Origin: Leisingera sp. ANG-Vp
Lineage (GTDB): Bacteria; Pseudomonadota; Alphaproteobacteria; Rhodobacterales; Rhodobacteraceae
Assembly: GCF_000813725.1 (NCBI RefSeq)
Contig: NZ_JWLD01000002.1
Span: 248,001-312,000 of the forward strand
Direction: 5' to 3'
DNA: 64,000 nucleotides
The position numbers and the translations under genes are program-made. The notes beneath the pieces were generated by a model that was not told where the DNA came from, searched no databases, and saw only the letters and a list, made by a program, of their open reading frames with translations. Of the stretch, positions 36,220-44,998 are shown in pieces (within the stretch, counting starts at the first letter, position 1; each line of letters opens with the position of its first letter).

Positions 36220-39200
36220 CTATTCAGCCGCTTGCTTCAAAGCCGCACCGCCCTGGCGCAGGGTCGCCAGCAGTTCTTCACGGCGCTTGGCAGCCTTCTG
36301 TTCGTTGGCCATCTTGACCGGACCAAAGCCGCGGATTTGCAGCGGAAGTTCGGCCAGGGCGATCAGCGGCTCCATCAGTTCCGGACCTGCCTTCGGCAGC
36401 CAGTCCTTCATGTCGCGCTCGTACTGCTTGATCAGCGCCCGCTCCATCTTGCGTTCGGCGGTATAGCCGAAGATGTCGAGCGGCGTGCCGCGCAAGGACT
36501 TCAGCTTTGCAAGCAGCCGGAACCCGCGCTCCATGCCTGCGTTGAATTTGCGCTTCTTGGGGCGGCCGTCAGGATCGGTGCCGCCCAGCATCGGCGGCGC
36601 CAGGTGATAAGACAGTTTCAGATCACCCTCGAACTCGGCTTCCGCCTTGGCGCGGGTATCCAGCAGCAGGCGGGCCACTTCATATTCGTCCTTGTAAGCC
36701 AGCAGTTTGTGATAGCCTTTTGCAACCGCCTCCTTGAGGGCCGGATCGCTTGCGCTGTCAACCAGTTTGCCATAGCGCTTGGCGAGCCCATTGCCCTGGT
36801 AGGCAATCAGATGGTCACGGCGGAAGTCGATCTTCTCCTGCAGGGACTTCGGCTTTTCGACAACTTTCGGCTGGCTGAGCTTCCGGGCTTCTTCGGGGTA
36901 GAGCACCGCCCAGCGGCCGATGTCGAAGGCGCGTTTGTTGCGCTCTACCGCAGCGCCGTTCAGCTCGATCGCTTGTTCAATGGCCTCATGGCTGACCGGG
37001 ACAAGCCCCTTTTGCCAAGCAGCGCCAAACACCATCATGTTTGAAAAGATCGAGTCGCCCATCGCAGCGCGCGCCAGTTCAGAGGCGTCAAACAGGTCCA
37101 GCCGGTCCCGCAGGCGGGCCTGCAAGGCCACCTCCAGCCGGTCGGCGGGCACCTTGAACTCGGTGTTCTTGGTGAATTCGCCGGTGATGATCTCATGGCT
37201 GTTCACCACGGCGCCGGTTTGACCGGTGGTTGTCAGACCAAGAGTCTTGGAGCCTGCACTCACCACCAGGTCGCCGCCGATCAGCGCATGGGCCTCGCCC
37301 GTGGCAACACGGATCGCCGAAATGTCTTCAGGAACGTTGGCAATCCGGCAGTGGATGTGCACGGCGCCGCCTTTTTGGGCAAGGCCGGCCATTTCCATCA
37401 GCCCGGCACCTTTACCGTCGATCTGGGCTGCCTGTGCCAGTACCGCGCCAATAGTCACCACGCCGGTGCCTCCGACGCCGGTGATCACCACATTATGAGT
37501 GCCGTTGATATCCGGCAGTTCCGGCATCGGCAATTGCGGAAGGTCGATGTCCGCGGTGGCTTCCTTGCGGATTTTGGCACCTTCTACCGTCACAAACGAC
37601 GGGCAGAACCCGTTGACGCAAGAGAAGTCCTTGTTGCACGACGATTGATCAATGGCACGTTTGCGGCCAAGTTCGGTTTCCTTGGGCACAATCGAGACGC
37701 AGTTCGACTGCACGCCGCAATCGCCGCAGCCTTCGCAGACGTCGGTGTTGATGAACACCCGCTGGTCCGGATCCGGGAACAGGCCACGCTTGCGGCGGCG
37801 GCGTTTCTCGGCGGCGCAGGTCTGAATGTAGATGATGGCGGAGACGCCCTCGACGTTCTCGAACTCGCGCTGGATCTTCATCATCTCGGCGCGCTCATGC
37901 ATCCGCATGCCTGCCGGGAACAGATCGGAGTCCACGTCCTCCTTCTCGTCATAGACCACGGCCATGGTCTTTACACCCATCGCCTTCAGCTCATGCGCGA
38001 TCTGATGGGCAGTCAGCCCCCCTTCGGCCTGCTGGCCGCCGGTCATGGCAACGGCGTCATTGTAAAGGATCTTGTAAGTGATGTTGGTGCCTTCAGCGAG
38101 CGCGGCTCTGATTGCCTGCACGCCGGAGTGGTTGTAGGTGCCATCGCCCAGGTTCTGGAACACATGCTTGCGTGTCGAGAACGGCGCTTCGCCGACCCAG
38201 TTGACGCCCTCGCCGCCCATATGGGTGAACCCCACTGTCTCGCGGTCCATCCATTGCACCATGAAGTGGCAGCCGATGCCCGCATAGGCGCGCGATCCAT
38301 CGGGCAGACGGGTAGAGGAATTGTGCGGGCACCCCGAGCAGAAGTAAGGCAGCCGGGTGGCGATTTCCTCGGCATTGTCGGCGCGGCGTGCTTCCGCCAG
38401 GCCTTCCAGCCCGGCCCGTATCGCTTCGGTATCGCGGCCTTCCTCAATCAGAATACCGCCCAGCTTCTCGGCGATCATGATCGGGTCCAGCGCATATTTT
38501 GTCGGGAACAGCTCCTCCCGGTGCAACGCGCCTGCCCCGCCCTTGTACCAGCCGTAAACCCGGCGGCCGCGGCGGTCGTCAAAAATCGCTTCCTTGATCT
38601 GGATCTCGATAAGCTTGCGCTTTTCCTCGACCACAACAATCAGGTCCAGCCCCTCGGCCCAGTCGTGGAAGCCTTTCATGTCCATCGGGAAAGTCTGGCC
38701 CACTTTATAAGTGGTAATGCCCAGCCGCTCGGCCATGTTTTCATCAATGTTCAGCAGCTTTAGCGCATGCACCAGATCCAGCCAGTTCTTGCCTGCCGCG
38801 ACAAAGCCGATCTTGGCCCCGGGCTTGCCCCACACGCGCTTGTCCATCTTGTTGGCGTGGCTGAAAGCCTCTGCCGCAAAGCGCTTGTAGTCGATGATGC
38901 GGTTTTCCTGGCGGAAGCGGTCATCATCCAGACGGATGTTCAGCCCGTCGGCGGGCATGTCGAAGTCCGGAGTGACGATTTCCATCCGCTCGGGCCGGGA
39001 ATCCACGACCGAGGTCACCTCGATGGTGTCCTTCATGGTCTTGAGCCCCACCCACAGGCCGGAGAAGCGGCTGAGAGCGTAGCCGTAGATACCGTAGTCC
39101 AGGATCTCCTGCACACCGGCGGGGCTGACGATCGGCAGATAGCAGTCCAGCAGCGACCATTCCGACTGGTGCAGCACGGTGGAGCTTTCGCCGGTGTGAT

Positions 39201-39639
39201 CATCGCCCATTGCCAGCAGAACGCCGCCATGTTTCGAGGTCCCGGCCATATTGGCATGCCGTATCGCATCGCCCGAGCGGTCCACGCCCGGCCCCTTGCC
39301 ATACCACAAGCCAAATACACCGTCGTATTTGCCCTCGCCGCGCACTTCGGCCTGCTGTGCTCCCCACAGGGCGGTGACAGCGAGGTCTTCGTTCAACCCG
39401 TACTGAAAGGTGACATTGGCCTCTGTGAGCTGCTTCTCGGCCCGGCTCATTTGCAGATCCACCGCACCCAGCGGCGAGCCGCGGTAGCCGGTGACCAGCC
39501 CTGCGGTGTTCAGTCCAGCCGCGGCATCACGGTGCTTCTGCATCAGCATCAGACGCACCAGCGCCTGAGTGCCGTTCAGCAGCACTGGCGACTTTTCGAG
39601 GTCGTATTTGTCGTTGAGCGAGATCTCTTGCGTGCCCAT
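36220..39639 (-). CDS. Indolepyruvate ferredoxin oxidoreductase family protein (fused IorA-IorB)
   Basis: The 1139-residue protein fuses alpha and beta parts of a thiamine-diphosphate 2-oxoacid:ferredoxin oxidoreductase that decarboxylates aryl- or branched-chain pyruvates from amino-acid breakdown. The N-terminal pyrimidine-binding region contains VTGYRGSPLGAVDLQM and ALWGAQQAEVRG. The TPP/Mg domain contains YFCSGCPHNSSTRLP, GIGCHFM and THMGGEGVNWVG. An Fe-S cluster region near residues 640-700 has CEGCGDCGVQSNC and CNKDFSCVNGFCPSF. The gamma-like domain begins GTHNVVITGVGGTGVVTIG. AGGAGG precedes the ATG. A LysR gene is divergent, with a palindrome between, and is its probable regulator. 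Confidence 0.92.
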   Translation of the reverse strand: MGTQEISLNDKYDLEKSPVLLNGTQALVRLMLMQKHRDAAAGLNTAGLVTGYRGSPLGAVDLQMSRAEKQLTEANVTFQYGLNEDLAVTALWGAQQAEVRGEGKYDGVFGLWYGKGPGVDRSGDAIRHANMAGTSKHGGVLLAMGDDHTGESSTVLHQSEWSLLDCYLPIVSPAGVQEILDYGIYGYALSRFSGLWVGLKTMKDTIEVTSVVDSRPERMEIVTPDFDMPADGLNIRLDDDRFRQENRIIDYKRFAAEAFSHANKMDKRVWGKPGAKIGFVAAGKNWLDLVHALKLLNIDENMAERLGITTYKVGQTFPMDMKGFHDWAEGLDLIVVVEEKRKLIEIQIKEAIFDDRRGRRVYGWYKGGAGALHREELFPTKYALDPIMIAEKLGGILIEEGRDTEAIRAGLEGLAEARRADNAEEIATRLPYFCSGCPHNSSTRLPDGSRAYAGIGCHFMVQWMDRETVGFTHMGGEGVNWVGEAPFSTRKHVFQNLGDGTYNHSGVQAIRAALAEGTNITYKILYNDAVAMTGGQQAEGGLTAHQIAHELKAMGVKTMAVVYDEKEDVDSDLFPAGMRMHERAEMMKIQREFENVEGVSAIIYIQTCAAEKRRRRKRGLFPDPDQRVFINTDVCEGCGDCGVQSNCVSIVPKETELGRKRAIDQSSCNKDFSCVNGFCPSFVTVEGAKIRKEATADIDLPQLPMPELPDINGTHNVVITGVGGTGVVTIGAVLAQAAQIDGKGAGLMEMAGLAQKGGAVHIHCRIANVPEDISAIRVATGEAHALIGGDLVVSAGSKTLGLTTTGQTGAVVNSHEIITGEFTKNTEFKVPADRLEVALQARLRDRLDLFDASELARAAMGDSIFSNMMVFGAAWQKGLVPVSHEAIEQAIELNGAAVERNKRAFDIGRWAVLYPEEARKLSQPKVVEKPKSLQEKIDFRRDHLIAYQGNGLAKRYGKLVDSASDPALKEAVAKGYHKLLAYKDEYEVARLLLDTRAKAEAEFEGDLKLSYHLAPPMLGGTDPDGRPKKRKFNAGMERGFRLLAKLKSLRGTPLDIFGYTAERKMERALIKQYERDMKDWLPKAGPELMEPLIALAELPLQIRGFGPVKMANEQKAAKRREELLATLRQGGAALKQAAE

Positions 39640-39687
39640 CCGGTCCTCCTCAACCTTGGATTAGCTTGCCTAACTGCTCTCGATATT

Positions 39688-39706
39688 AGGTCAGAATTGC
39701 TGACCT
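39688..39706. promoter_or_regulatory. LysR-type operator in the IorAB/LysR divergent region
   Basis: Perfect 7-bp inverted repeat AGGTCAG/CTGACCT with a 5-base centre. It contains T-N11-A, the LysR-type recognition pattern. It lies about 50 bases upstream of the oxidoreductase start and about 105 bases upstream of the LysR start, in a position to control both. Confidence 0.6.
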
Positions 39707-39809
39707 GTGTAGGGTTCTTTTTTCACATTTTTGCTCGCTTGCATCGCGAAAACTGATACATAACTAAGATTTCATACAGTCAGCCCGTAACGGACAGAAA
39801 GTAACGCAA

Positions 39810-40715
39810 ATGGATTGGGATAAGCTCAGAATATTTCACGCAGTCGCGGATGCGGGCAGCCTGACCCATGCCGGAGACAAGCTGAATCTGTCTCAATCGG
39901 CGGTCAGCCGCCAGATCAGAGCCCTGGAGGAAAGCCTGAATGCGACGCTTTTCCACCGCCATGCGCGCGGACTGATTCTCACCGAACAGGGCGAGCTGCT
40001 GTTTGACGCCACTCAATCCATGTCCAGCCGCCTGGAAGCGGCCGCGGCACGCATCCGCGACAGCGAGGAGGAAGTGTTCGGTGAACTGCGTGTGACCACC
40101 ACGGTTGGTTTCGGCACCCTGTGGCTCGCACCGCGGCTTACTAAACTGTATGAACAGTATCCCAACCTGAAGATCGACCTGATGCTGGAAGAACGGGTCC
40201 TGGACCTGCCCATGCGCGAGGCCGATGTCGCAATCCGGATGAAGGAACCCAGCCAGGCTGACCTGGTGCGCAAGCGGCTGATGACGGTGCGAATGGGGCT
40301 TTACGCTTCTCCTGCCTATATTGAGGAGCGCGGCACCTTGGAAACGGTGGCCGACATCTCCGAACACCGGCTGATCTGCCAGAACCAGCGGTCTGCCCAG
40401 GTTGGCTCTGCCGCGGTGCTCGGCAAGGCTTTGATGGCAAACAACCCGGGCTCTCTGCTAACCGTGAATAACTACTTTGGGGTGCTGCAGGGGGTGCTGC
40501 ATGACCTCGGTGTCGGCATTCTGCCGGACTATGTGACCGAAGAGTTCCCGGAACTGGTTGAAGTGCTGCCGCCGGAAGACCAGAACCAGGTCCCGGTTTA
40601 CCTTGCCTACCCTGAGGAGCTGCGCCACTCGCAGCGAGTTGGTGCTTTCCGCGACTTTGTGCAGTCCGAAATCATGGCGCACCGCAAACATATGAAAGAG
40701 CTCGGCAAACTCTAA
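39810..40715 (+). CDS. LysR family transcriptional regulator
   Basis: The 301-residue product has a textbook LysR winged helix at residues 1-60 (LRIFHAVADAGSLTHAGDKLNLSQSAVSRQIRALEESLNATLFHR) and a periplasmic-binding-protein-like effector domain starting FGELRVTTTVGFG. The subgroup resembles GcvA/AaeR-type regulators. It is transcribed away from the IorAB-type oxidoreductase gene across a region with a T-N11-A palindrome, so it most likely regulates that gene in response to an aromatic or branched-chain 2-oxoacid (inference). No partner gene follows; a small-RNA candidate is downstream. Confidence 0.9.
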   Translation: MDWDKLRIFHAVADAGSLTHAGDKLNLSQSAVSRQIRALEESLNATLFHRHARGLILTEQGELLFDATQSMSSRLEAAAARIRDSEEEVFGELRVTTTVGFGTLWLAPRLTKLYEQYPNLKIDLMLEERVLDLPMREADVAIRMKEPSQADLVRKRLMTVRMGLYASPAYIEERGTLETVADISEHRLICQNQRSAQVGSAAVLGKALMANNPGSLLTVNNYFGVLQGVLHDLGVGILPDYVTEEFPELVEVLPPEDQNQVPVYLAYPEELRHSQRVGAFRDFVQSEIMAHRKHMKELGKL

Positions 40716-40855
40716 GCGCTAACACCTTTGAATGGAGCTGTTTTTCTGCTGCGATGCAGAATCCGGCCTGGATTTCGTTGCGCCAAACCAATGCCCCGCT
40801 TCAAGCCATGCAACGAACGCATACCAGCTTTGATGTTCATTTGGCGTTAATCCCC

Positions 40856-40884
40856 TTGAAGGGGCAGGCCCGGCGCCCTAAATG
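40856..40884 (+). promoter_or_regulatory. Promoter of the small-RNA candidate
   Basis: CTTGAAG (with TTGAAG at 40856-40861) and CTAAATG (with TAAATG at 40879-40884) are separated by 17 bases. CTTGAA at -35 is also the hallmark of heat-shock sigma factor (RpoH) promoters in this group, so stress control is possible. Confidence 0.45.
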
Positions 40885-40889
40885 ATCCT

Positions 40890-40966
40890 CATGAAGGCGG
40901 CGGCTTCGCCCCCCTTCATACCTCCCTGTTGGACTTCGGCCGAGCTTAGTGCTCGGCCTTTTTTTT
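40890..40966 (+). ncRNA. Candidate small regulatory RNA with exposed anti-Shine-Dalgarno motif
   Basis: The segment has its own promoter-like sequence, a first hairpin with perfect ATGAAGG/CCTTCAT outer arms (40891-40897, 40913-40919) and a TTCG loop, then a linker containing CCTCCCT (40921-40927). A second perfect 7-bp hairpin (40938-40944, 40952-40958) runs straight into eight T. There is no open frame of note, and the terminator is 240 bases beyond the lysR stop, too far to be needed only for lysR. The layout, with a C-rich ribosome-site-binding motif between hairpins, recalls the CcsR-type stress RNAs of Rhodobacter, though no sequence identity is claimed. The 5' end is an estimate from the promoter. 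Confidence 0.6.
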
Positions 40967-41350
40967 GGCAGTTAACCTGCTGACCTTACTTGGTTTATTT
41001 CATACGCTGCCTGTGCCGGCACCGGCAGACGCTTTAGCTTTGCAAAGCAGGCTGGCACGGCGCCGGGTCCCTGGACCTGTATAATCAGGCAAGAATTCCC
41101 TGGTCATTGAAAAAAATCTTTTGGCGCTGGGCAACTTTCGCATTGCTTGTATTTTGCGCCGCCTCCCTGCGGCCTGCCGCGAATTGCATCACTTTGAAAA
41201 GCCTGTAACTTCAGCCGGCCGCCTATCCCCCCGGCTGCGGCGCAAAGACGCCTTGTGCCAGAACTGATCCGGATTCCTTTAATTCCACTTCCCCCGCGCC
41301 CTTCCTTGCCCTAAAAGGCGCGCAATCGCAGCCATTGGGGACGTTTACGG
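40967..41350. other. Intergenic region upstream of purL
   Basis: About 380 bases with no convincing gene. It contains a perfect TATAAT at 41080-41085 without a good -35 box. A GCCGC-CTCCCT-GCGGC stem-loop near 41160 displays a second CCTCCCT motif. A ribosome site for purL is weak. A long leader for purL or another small RNA is possible. Confidence 0.35.
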
Positions 41351-43516
41351 ATGCAGGAACCCGCCATCACGCCTGAACTGATTGCCAGCCACGGGCTGAA
41401 GCCCGAGGAATACGATCTGATCCTCGAAATTATCGGGCGGGAGCCGACCTTCACCGAGCTGGGCATCTTCTCGGCAATGTGGAACGAGCACTGCTCCTAC
41501 AAATCCTCCAAAAAATGGCTGCGCACCCTGCCGACCGACGGCCCTCAGGTTATTTGCGGCCCCGGAGAAAACGCAGGCATCGTGGACATCGGAGACGGCG
41601 ACGCTGTGGTCTTCAAAATGGAAAGCCACAACCACCCCTCTTACATCGAGCCCTACCAGGGCGCGGCAACCGGGGTTGGCGGCATTCTGCGCGACGTATT
41701 CACCATGGGCGCGCGCCCCATCGCCTCGATGAACTCGCTGTCCTTCGGCGAAACCTCCCACCCCAAGACCCGCCAGCTGGTCAACGGCGTGGTTGAAGGC
41801 ATCGGCGGCTACGGCAACTGCTTCGGCGTGCCTTGTGCCGGCGGCGAAGTTCGCTTCCACCCGGCCTACAACGGCAACTGCCTGGTAAACGCATTCGCTG
41901 CAGGCCTGGCCAAGACCGACGGCATCTTCTATTCCGCCGCCTCGGGCGTTGGCATGCCGGTGGTCTACCTCGGCGCCAAGACCGGCCGGGACGGCGTTGG
42001 CGGCGCCACCATGGCATCTGCGGAATTCGACGACACCATCGAGGAAAAGCGCCCCACCGTTCAGGTTGGCGATCCCTTCACCGAAAAACGCCTGATGGAA
42101 GCCACGCTGGAGCTGATGCAGACCGGCGCGGTGATCTCGATCCAGGACATGGGCGCGGCTGGCCTCACCTGCTCGGCCGTGGAAATGGGCGACAAGGGCA
42201 AGCTGGGTGTGCGCCTGGACCTGGAAAACGTGCCGCAGCGCGAAGAGAACATGACAGCCTATGAAATGATGCTGTCGGAGTCTCAGGAACGCATGCTGAT
42301 GGTGCTGAAGCCAGAGCTGGAAGCCGAAGCCCGCGCCGTGTTTGAGAAGTGGGACCTGGATTTCGCCATCGTCGGCGAGACCATCGCAGAAGACCGCTTC
42401 CTGATCATGCACAACGGCGAAGTGAAGGCGGACCTGGTTCTGTCCAAACTTTCCTCGACCGCACCGGAATATGACCGCCCCTGGAATGAGCCGGTCATCC
42501 CCGAAGCACTGACCGACGCCGACGTGCCGACCATCGACCCGATTGATGGCCTGAAGGCGCTGCTGTCCTCGCCGAACTATGCCGGCAAGCAGTGGGTTTA
42601 CGAACAGTACGACACCACTGTCATGGGCGACACCCAGCGCCGTCCGGGTGCAGGTTCCGGCCTGATCCGCGTGCATGGCACCGACAAGAAGCTGGCCTTC
42701 ACCTCCGACGTGACCCCGCGCTACGTCAAGGCGAACCCGGTTGAGGGCGGCAAGCAGGCAGTGGCCGAAGCCTACCGCAACCTGACCGCCGTTGGCGCCA
42801 AGCCCCTGGCAACCACCGACAACCTGAACTTCGGCAACCCCGAGAAGCCCGAGATCATGGGCCAGTTCGTCGGCGCCATCAAAGGCATTGGCGAGGCCGT
42901 GGCCGCTCTGGATATGCCGATCGTTTCCGGCAACGTGTCGCTGTACAACGAGACCGACGGCCAGGCGATCCTGCCGACCCCGACGATCGGTGCCGTTGGC
43001 CTGGTGGCTGCAGATGAGGAGCCGATCATCGGCGAAGCCCGCGACGGCCATGTGGCCCTGCTGGTGGGTGAAACCATCGGCCACCTGGGCCAGTCCGCCC
43101 TGCTGGCTGAAGTCTTCAACCGCGAAGACGGCGATGCCCCGGCGGTCGATCTGGCAGCCGAGAAGCGCAATGGCGAATTCATCCGCGCCAACCGCGATTT
43201 CATCAAGGCCTGTACCGACCTTGGCGATGGCGGCCTGGCACTGGCTGCGTTCGAGATGGCCGAAGAAGCCGGCGTCGGCGTGCAAATCGACGCGGGCGAT
43301 ACCCAGACCGTGTTCGGTGAAGACCAGGCGCGTTACCTGATTGCCTGCAACTTCGATCAGGCCGAAGCGCTGATGCTGGCCGCGGGCCAGGCCGGTGTGC
43401 CGCTGGTCTCCGTGGGCAAATTCGGCGGCGACAGCGTCAAAATCGGCGGCTCCGAAGCGCCGCTGGCTGAGCTGAAGGAGATCTTCCGCTCCAGTTTTGC
43501 GGCAGCTGTCGCCTGA
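41351..43516 (+). CDS. purL: Phosphoribosylformylglycinamidine synthase, subunit PurL
   Basis: PurL is the ATP-dependent synthase of the fourth step of purine synthesis, working with PurS and PurQ in organisms with the small form. The 721-residue length fits this small type. It shows [18 protein letters not shown] at the start, the ATP-site [68 protein letters not shown] and [19 protein letters not shown]. The second half repeats the pattern with [19 protein letters not shown] and [12 protein letters not shown] terminator follows. purS and purQ are not in the window. Confidence 0.97.
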   Translation: MQEPAITPELIASHGLKPEEYDLILEIIGREPTFTELGIFSAMWNEHCSYKSSKKWLRTLPTDGPQVICGPGENAGIVDIGDGDAVVFKMESHNHPSYIEPYQGAATGVGGILRDVFTMGARPIASMNSLSFGETSHPKTRQLVNGVVEGIGGYGNCFGVPCAGGEVRFHPAYNGNCLVNAFAAGLAKTDGIFYSAASGVGMPVVYLGAKTGRDGVGGATMASAEFDDTIEEKRPTVQVGDPFTEKRLMEATLELMQTGAVISIQDMGAAGLTCSAVEMGDKGKLGVRLDLENVPQREENMTAYEMMLSESQERMLMVLKPELEAEARAVFEKWDLDFAIVGETIAEDRFLIMHNGEVKADLVLSKLSSTAPEYDRPWNEPVIPEALTDADVPTIDPIDGLKALLSSPNYAGKQWVYEQYDTTVMGDTQRRPGAGSGLIRVHGTDKKLAFTSDVTPRYVKANPVEGGKQAVAEAYRNLTAVGAKPLATTDNLNFGNPEKPEIMGQFVGAIKGIGEAVAALDMPIVSGNVSLYNETDGQAILPTPTIGAVGLVAADEEPIIGEARDGHVALLVGETIGHLGQSALLAEVFNREDGDAPAVDLAAEKRNGEFIRANRDFIKACTDLGDGGLALAAFEMAEEAGVGVQIDAGDTQTVFGEDQARYLIACNFDQAEALMLAAGQAGVPLVSVGKFGGDSVKIGGSEAPLAELKEIFRSSFAAAVA

Positions 43517-43558
43517 CGCGCTGCCTTTACAAGGCGCTGAGGCAATCACATGCTCAAG

Positions 43559-43592
43559 GGCGGGATGGCACTGTCATCCCGCCTTTTCTTTT
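43559..43592 (+). terminator. Rho-independent terminator of purL
   Basis: Perfect 9-bp stem GGCGGGATG/CATCCCGCC with a 7-base loop, followed by TTTTCTTTT, 43 bases after the purL stop. Confidence 0.88.
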
Positions 43593-43609
43593 GACCAGGG
43601 GACCGGCCC

Positions 43610-44128
43610 TTGCACCTTCCAGACCTGAAAGAAGATTGCAGCCGCTGCGCAGCCCTGTGCTGCCTGGCCTACCCGTTTGCGCCGCATGAAGACTTCGGGC
43701 TGGCCAAAGCGCAGGACACGCCCTGCCCCAACCTTTGCAAGGATTTCCGCTGCAGCATCCACACTGATTTGGCGGCAAAAGGGTTTGGCGGCTGCGTCGC
43801 CTATTCCTGCGCAGGTGCCGGCCAGAGGGTGACGCAAGAGCTGTTTGACGGCGACACCTGGCGTGACGATCCTGATCTGCTGACCCATATGACTTACGCC
43901 CTGCGGGTGCTGCGCCCGATCCATGAGGCGCTGCTGGTTCTCCAGGAGGTTTCAGCCCTGCAACTGCCTGCCGGGCTGCAGGCCCGGCGCCGGGAACTGA
44001 CGCAGGCGCTTTGCCCGGAAGACCCCGATTCAGTCTGGGACTTTGAGGAAGACAGCGTGCAGGACGCGCTCGCCGCAGTTCCGGATTTCGTCGAAAACAT
44101 CGCGCCTTTTGCGCAAGGCCGCAGCTAA
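43610..44128 (+). CDS. Cysteine-rich protein of unknown function
   Basis: The 172-residue product has a Cys-rich N-terminal half: CSRCAALCC at residues 10-18, then CPNLCKDFRC and CVAYSC, ten cysteines within the first 70 residues, followed by GAGQRVTQELF. A similar Cys-rich module precedes pentapeptide repeats in other bacterial proteins, but no such repeats occur here; the C-terminal half is helical and acidic. The spacing suggests a zinc or iron-sulfur site, unproven. The TTG start is supported by AGGGGA 8 bases upstream and by the absence of another start before the Cys motif. It is separated from purL by a terminator and is followed by bolA. Confidence 0.75.
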   Translation: MHLPDLKEDCSRCAALCCLAYPFAPHEDFGLAKAQDTPCPNLCKDFRCSIHTDLAAKGFGGCVAYSCAGAGQRVTQELFDGDTWRDDPDLLTHMTYALRVLRPIHEALLVLQEVSALQLPAGLQARRRELTQALCPEDPDSVWDFEEDSVQDALAAVPDFVENIAPFAQGRS

Positions 44129-44193
44129 TCCTGCTTGCACAGCAACCGGCGCCAACCTACATTTTTACCAAACGAGATAAAGGACTTCCCCGG

Positions 44194-44430
44194 ATGCCCA
44201 TGCAAGCCCACGAGATTGAAGAACTGCTGCGCGAAGCCTTCCCGGACGCCGAAATCCAGGTCGGCGGCACCGATGGCGTGCATATGTCGGCGATGGTCGT
44301 CGACGAAAGCTTCCGCGGCAAGAACCGCGTCCAGCAGCAGCGCGCCGTCTATGCCGCGCTGAAAGGCAAGATGGACGGCCCCGACGGCGAACTGCACGCG
44401 CTGGCGCTGACAACGAAGGCTCCGGAGTGA
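44194..44430 (+). CDS. bolA: BolA family protein
   Basis: The 78-residue product is a BolA/IbaG-type protein that pairs with CGFS monothiol glutaredoxins to handle [2Fe-2S] clusters. It shows IEELLREAFPDAEIQVGG, the conserved MSAMVVDESFRGKNRVQQQRAVYAALKG with the DESFRGKNRVQQQR signature, and the HALALTTKAPE end. The invariant His expected near the C-terminus is present in HAL. Its partner grxD lies 1 kb downstream, separated by three tiny membrane-protein genes. The last 60 bases reappear in diverged form at 44672-44731. Confidence 0.93.
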   Translation: MPMQAHEIEELLREAFPDAEIQVGGTDGVHMSAMVVDESFRGKNRVQQQRAVYAALKGKMDGPDGELHALALTTKAPE

Positions 44431-44435
44431 TCTGA

Positions 44436-44675
44436 ATGTCTTCTGGCTGGTGGCTCATGATCGGCCTTTTGGGTCTCGCTGCAGGTATCTATGCCGTTGA
44501 TACGCAGTTGAAGAAACGAAGCCGCAAGCGCCCTTTGTCGCAAAGCCAGCCAGACTACGAATACCACCCCCTGACGCCTGACCGTGATTTGGGTTTGGAA
44601 GCGGTCGACTTACGAAAGGTGGACCGCGTAAACAAAGAGAATGAGCGGCTTGAGAAACTGAACGGTAAAAGATGA
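44436..44675 (+). CDS. Small single-pass membrane protein, copy 1
   Basis: The 79-residue product starts with one transmembrane helix (residues 4-21, GWWLMIGLLGLAAGIYAV), then a basic stop-transfer segment KKRSRKRPL and a charged, probably cytoplasmic tail (PDYEYHPLTPDRDLGLEAV ... NKENERLEKLNGKR) with coiled-coil character. It starts 5 bases after bolA and its stop overlaps the next small frame as ATGA. RPL...PDYEYHPL aligns with RPL...DPNYHTL of the next small membrane protein, so the two are probably tandem duplicates. It is AT-richer than bolA. Function is unknown; coupling with bolA suggests a link to the BolA-glutaredoxin pair (inference). Confidence 0.75.
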   Translation: MSSGWWLMIGLLGLAAGIYAVDTQLKKRSRKRPLSQSQPDYEYHPLTPDRDLGLEAVDLRKVDRVNKENERLEKLNGKR

Positions 44676-44731
44676 ACGGACCTGACCGTGCACGTCACGC
44701 GCTGGAGCTGACCAGCAAGGCGCCGGAATAG
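44672..44731 (+). pseudogene. Duplicated remnant of the bolA C-terminus (20 codons)
   Basis: This 19-residue frame (MNGPDRARHALELTSKAPE) matches the last residues of BolA (MDGPDGELHALALTTKAPE). Both segments are exactly 60 bases from ATG to stop, and the DNA is clearly alignable. It lies immediately before the second small membrane gene, just as the bolA tail lies before the first. It is best explained as the scar of a tandem duplication of 'bolA 3' end plus small membrane gene'. It may still serve as a translational coupler. Confidence 0.75.
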
Positions 44732-44737
44732 ACCAGG

Positions 44738-44971
44738 ATGTCACTATTCTCCTCCATTCTGGTGATTGGAATTGTGATCATGACCGCTGTTGTAGCGGTC
44801 GTGTCCCAGCGCCGCCGCCCGCTGGAGGAGGATGACGAAGACCCTAATTACCACACGCTGCGCTCTGACTACCAGTCAGGGATGGGCGGCGGTTCCGTCC
44901 GCACCTGGAAAGTCCCAAAGGATCCGCAGGAATATGCTCGTTTCTTTGTACCAAAGAAAACAAGAAAGTAG
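44738..44971 (+). CDS. Small single-pass membrane protein, copy 2
   Basis: The 77-residue product has an N-terminal helix (FSSILVIGIVIMTAVVAVV), then QRRRPLEEDDEDPNYHTLRSDYQSG and a C-terminal region rich in Lys and aromatic residues (VRTWKVPKDPQEYARFFVPKKTRK). The RPL and DPNYHTLRSDYQSG segments correspond to RPL and PDYEYHPLTPDRDLG of copy 1. CCAGG lies before the ATG. It follows the bolA-tail remnant by 6 bases. No known family is recognised. Confidence 0.7.
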   Translation: MSLFSSILVIGIVIMTAVVAVVSQRRRPLEEDDEDPNYHTLRSDYQSGMGGGSVRTWKVPKDPQEYARFFVPKKTRK

Positions 44972-44998
44972 CCAAGATCATGTTTAGGCCGGAACGCC

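Noticed and set aside
41345-43549. 734-codon minus-strand open frame antisense to purL
   Set aside because: Covers purL exactly in antisense with a low-complexity product and no ribosome site; purL carries all conserved motifs.
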